A stretch of DNA of 6,035 bases, taken from contig UQCY01000119.1 in the NCBI GenBank assembly GCA_900539645.1, positions 1-6,035 of the forward strand, given 5' to 3'. Position 1 is the first letter of the stretch; each line of letters starts with the position of its first letter. The translations under genes and the position numbers were made by a program. Positions 5,976 through 6,035 of this stretch are shown piece after piece. Under the pieces are notes generated by a model. The model made no database searches and had not been told where the DNA came from. It saw only the letters and a list, made by a program, of their open reading frames with translations. The DNA comes from an uncultured Clostridium sp. (GTDB lineage Bacteria > Bacillota > Clostridia > Peptostreptococcales > Peptostreptococcaceae).

Positions 5976-6014
5976 AAACCCCAATGTCATTAAGTTAGCA
6001 TTGTTAATGAGGTT
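5976..6014. other. Possible hairpin upstream of the murE promoter, role unknown
   Basis: TCATTAA (5987-5993) can pair with TTAATGA (6004-6010), and outside it AACC (5977-5980) with GGTT (6011-6014), leaving an unpaired CCAATG on one side. CAATG (5982-5986) and CATTG (5999-6003) offer an alternative pairing. On the minus strand a T-run (TCTTTTTTT) comes only after a further gap of a dozen or so bases, too far for a standard terminator. It may be the 3' end region of a gene beyond the window. I find no T-box or other known leader motif. Confidence 0.25.
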
Positions 6015-6035
6015 ATCTAAAAGAAAAATAGCAGG

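Noticed and set aside
5862..6035. T-box or riboswitch in front of murE
   Set aside because: The predicted leader is only about 35 bases and I see no T-box core or other known riboswitch motif. The structure at 5976-6014 lies upstream of the promoter.

Overview
The window is AT-rich, tightly packed bacterial DNA with Shine-Dalgarno-led genes. It most likely comes from a Gram-positive anaerobe of the Clostridia, near Clostridioides/Peptostreptococcaceae. The main reasons are a secreted protein with three cell-wall-binding-repeat-2 (CWB2) modules fused to an L,D-transpeptidase, a MurE with the diaminopimelate-type DNPR motif, and strong AT bias. No species can be assigned from the sequence alone.

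Layout from left to right: positions 18-2870 on the minus strand hold a two-gene unit transcribed galE then L,D-transpeptidase, with 27 bases between them and a good extended -10 promoter in front of galE. Positions 3005-3847 (minus) hold a membrane-anchored metallophosphoesterase. A 277-base AT-rich divergent region follows, with a candidate promoter in each direction. At 4125-4295 (plus) there is a small, previously unmarked gene for a 56-residue single-span membrane protein with a strong ribosome binding site. A 12-bp-stem terminator at 4316-4350 separates it from the convergent murE (4401-5861, minus). The last 174 bases are the murE leader and promoter plus a possible hairpin of unknown role.

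The theme is the cell envelope. MurE adds the diamino acid, predicted to be meso-DAP, to the peptidoglycan stem peptide. The L,D-transpeptidase makes 3-3 crosslinks between DAP residues. GalE makes UDP-galactose and, judging from a Cys at the position that controls substrate size, probably UDP-GalNAc for surface polysaccharide. In C. difficile, CWB2 modules anchor proteins to the GalNAc-containing polymer PSII, so the galE/transpeptidase pair may join synthesis of a wall-polymer sugar to a protein held by that polymer; this link is inference. I see no mobile element, CRISPR array, tRNA, rRNA or known riboswitch. Most of the window is ordinary housekeeping and envelope genes; the least explained item is the 56-residue membrane protein.
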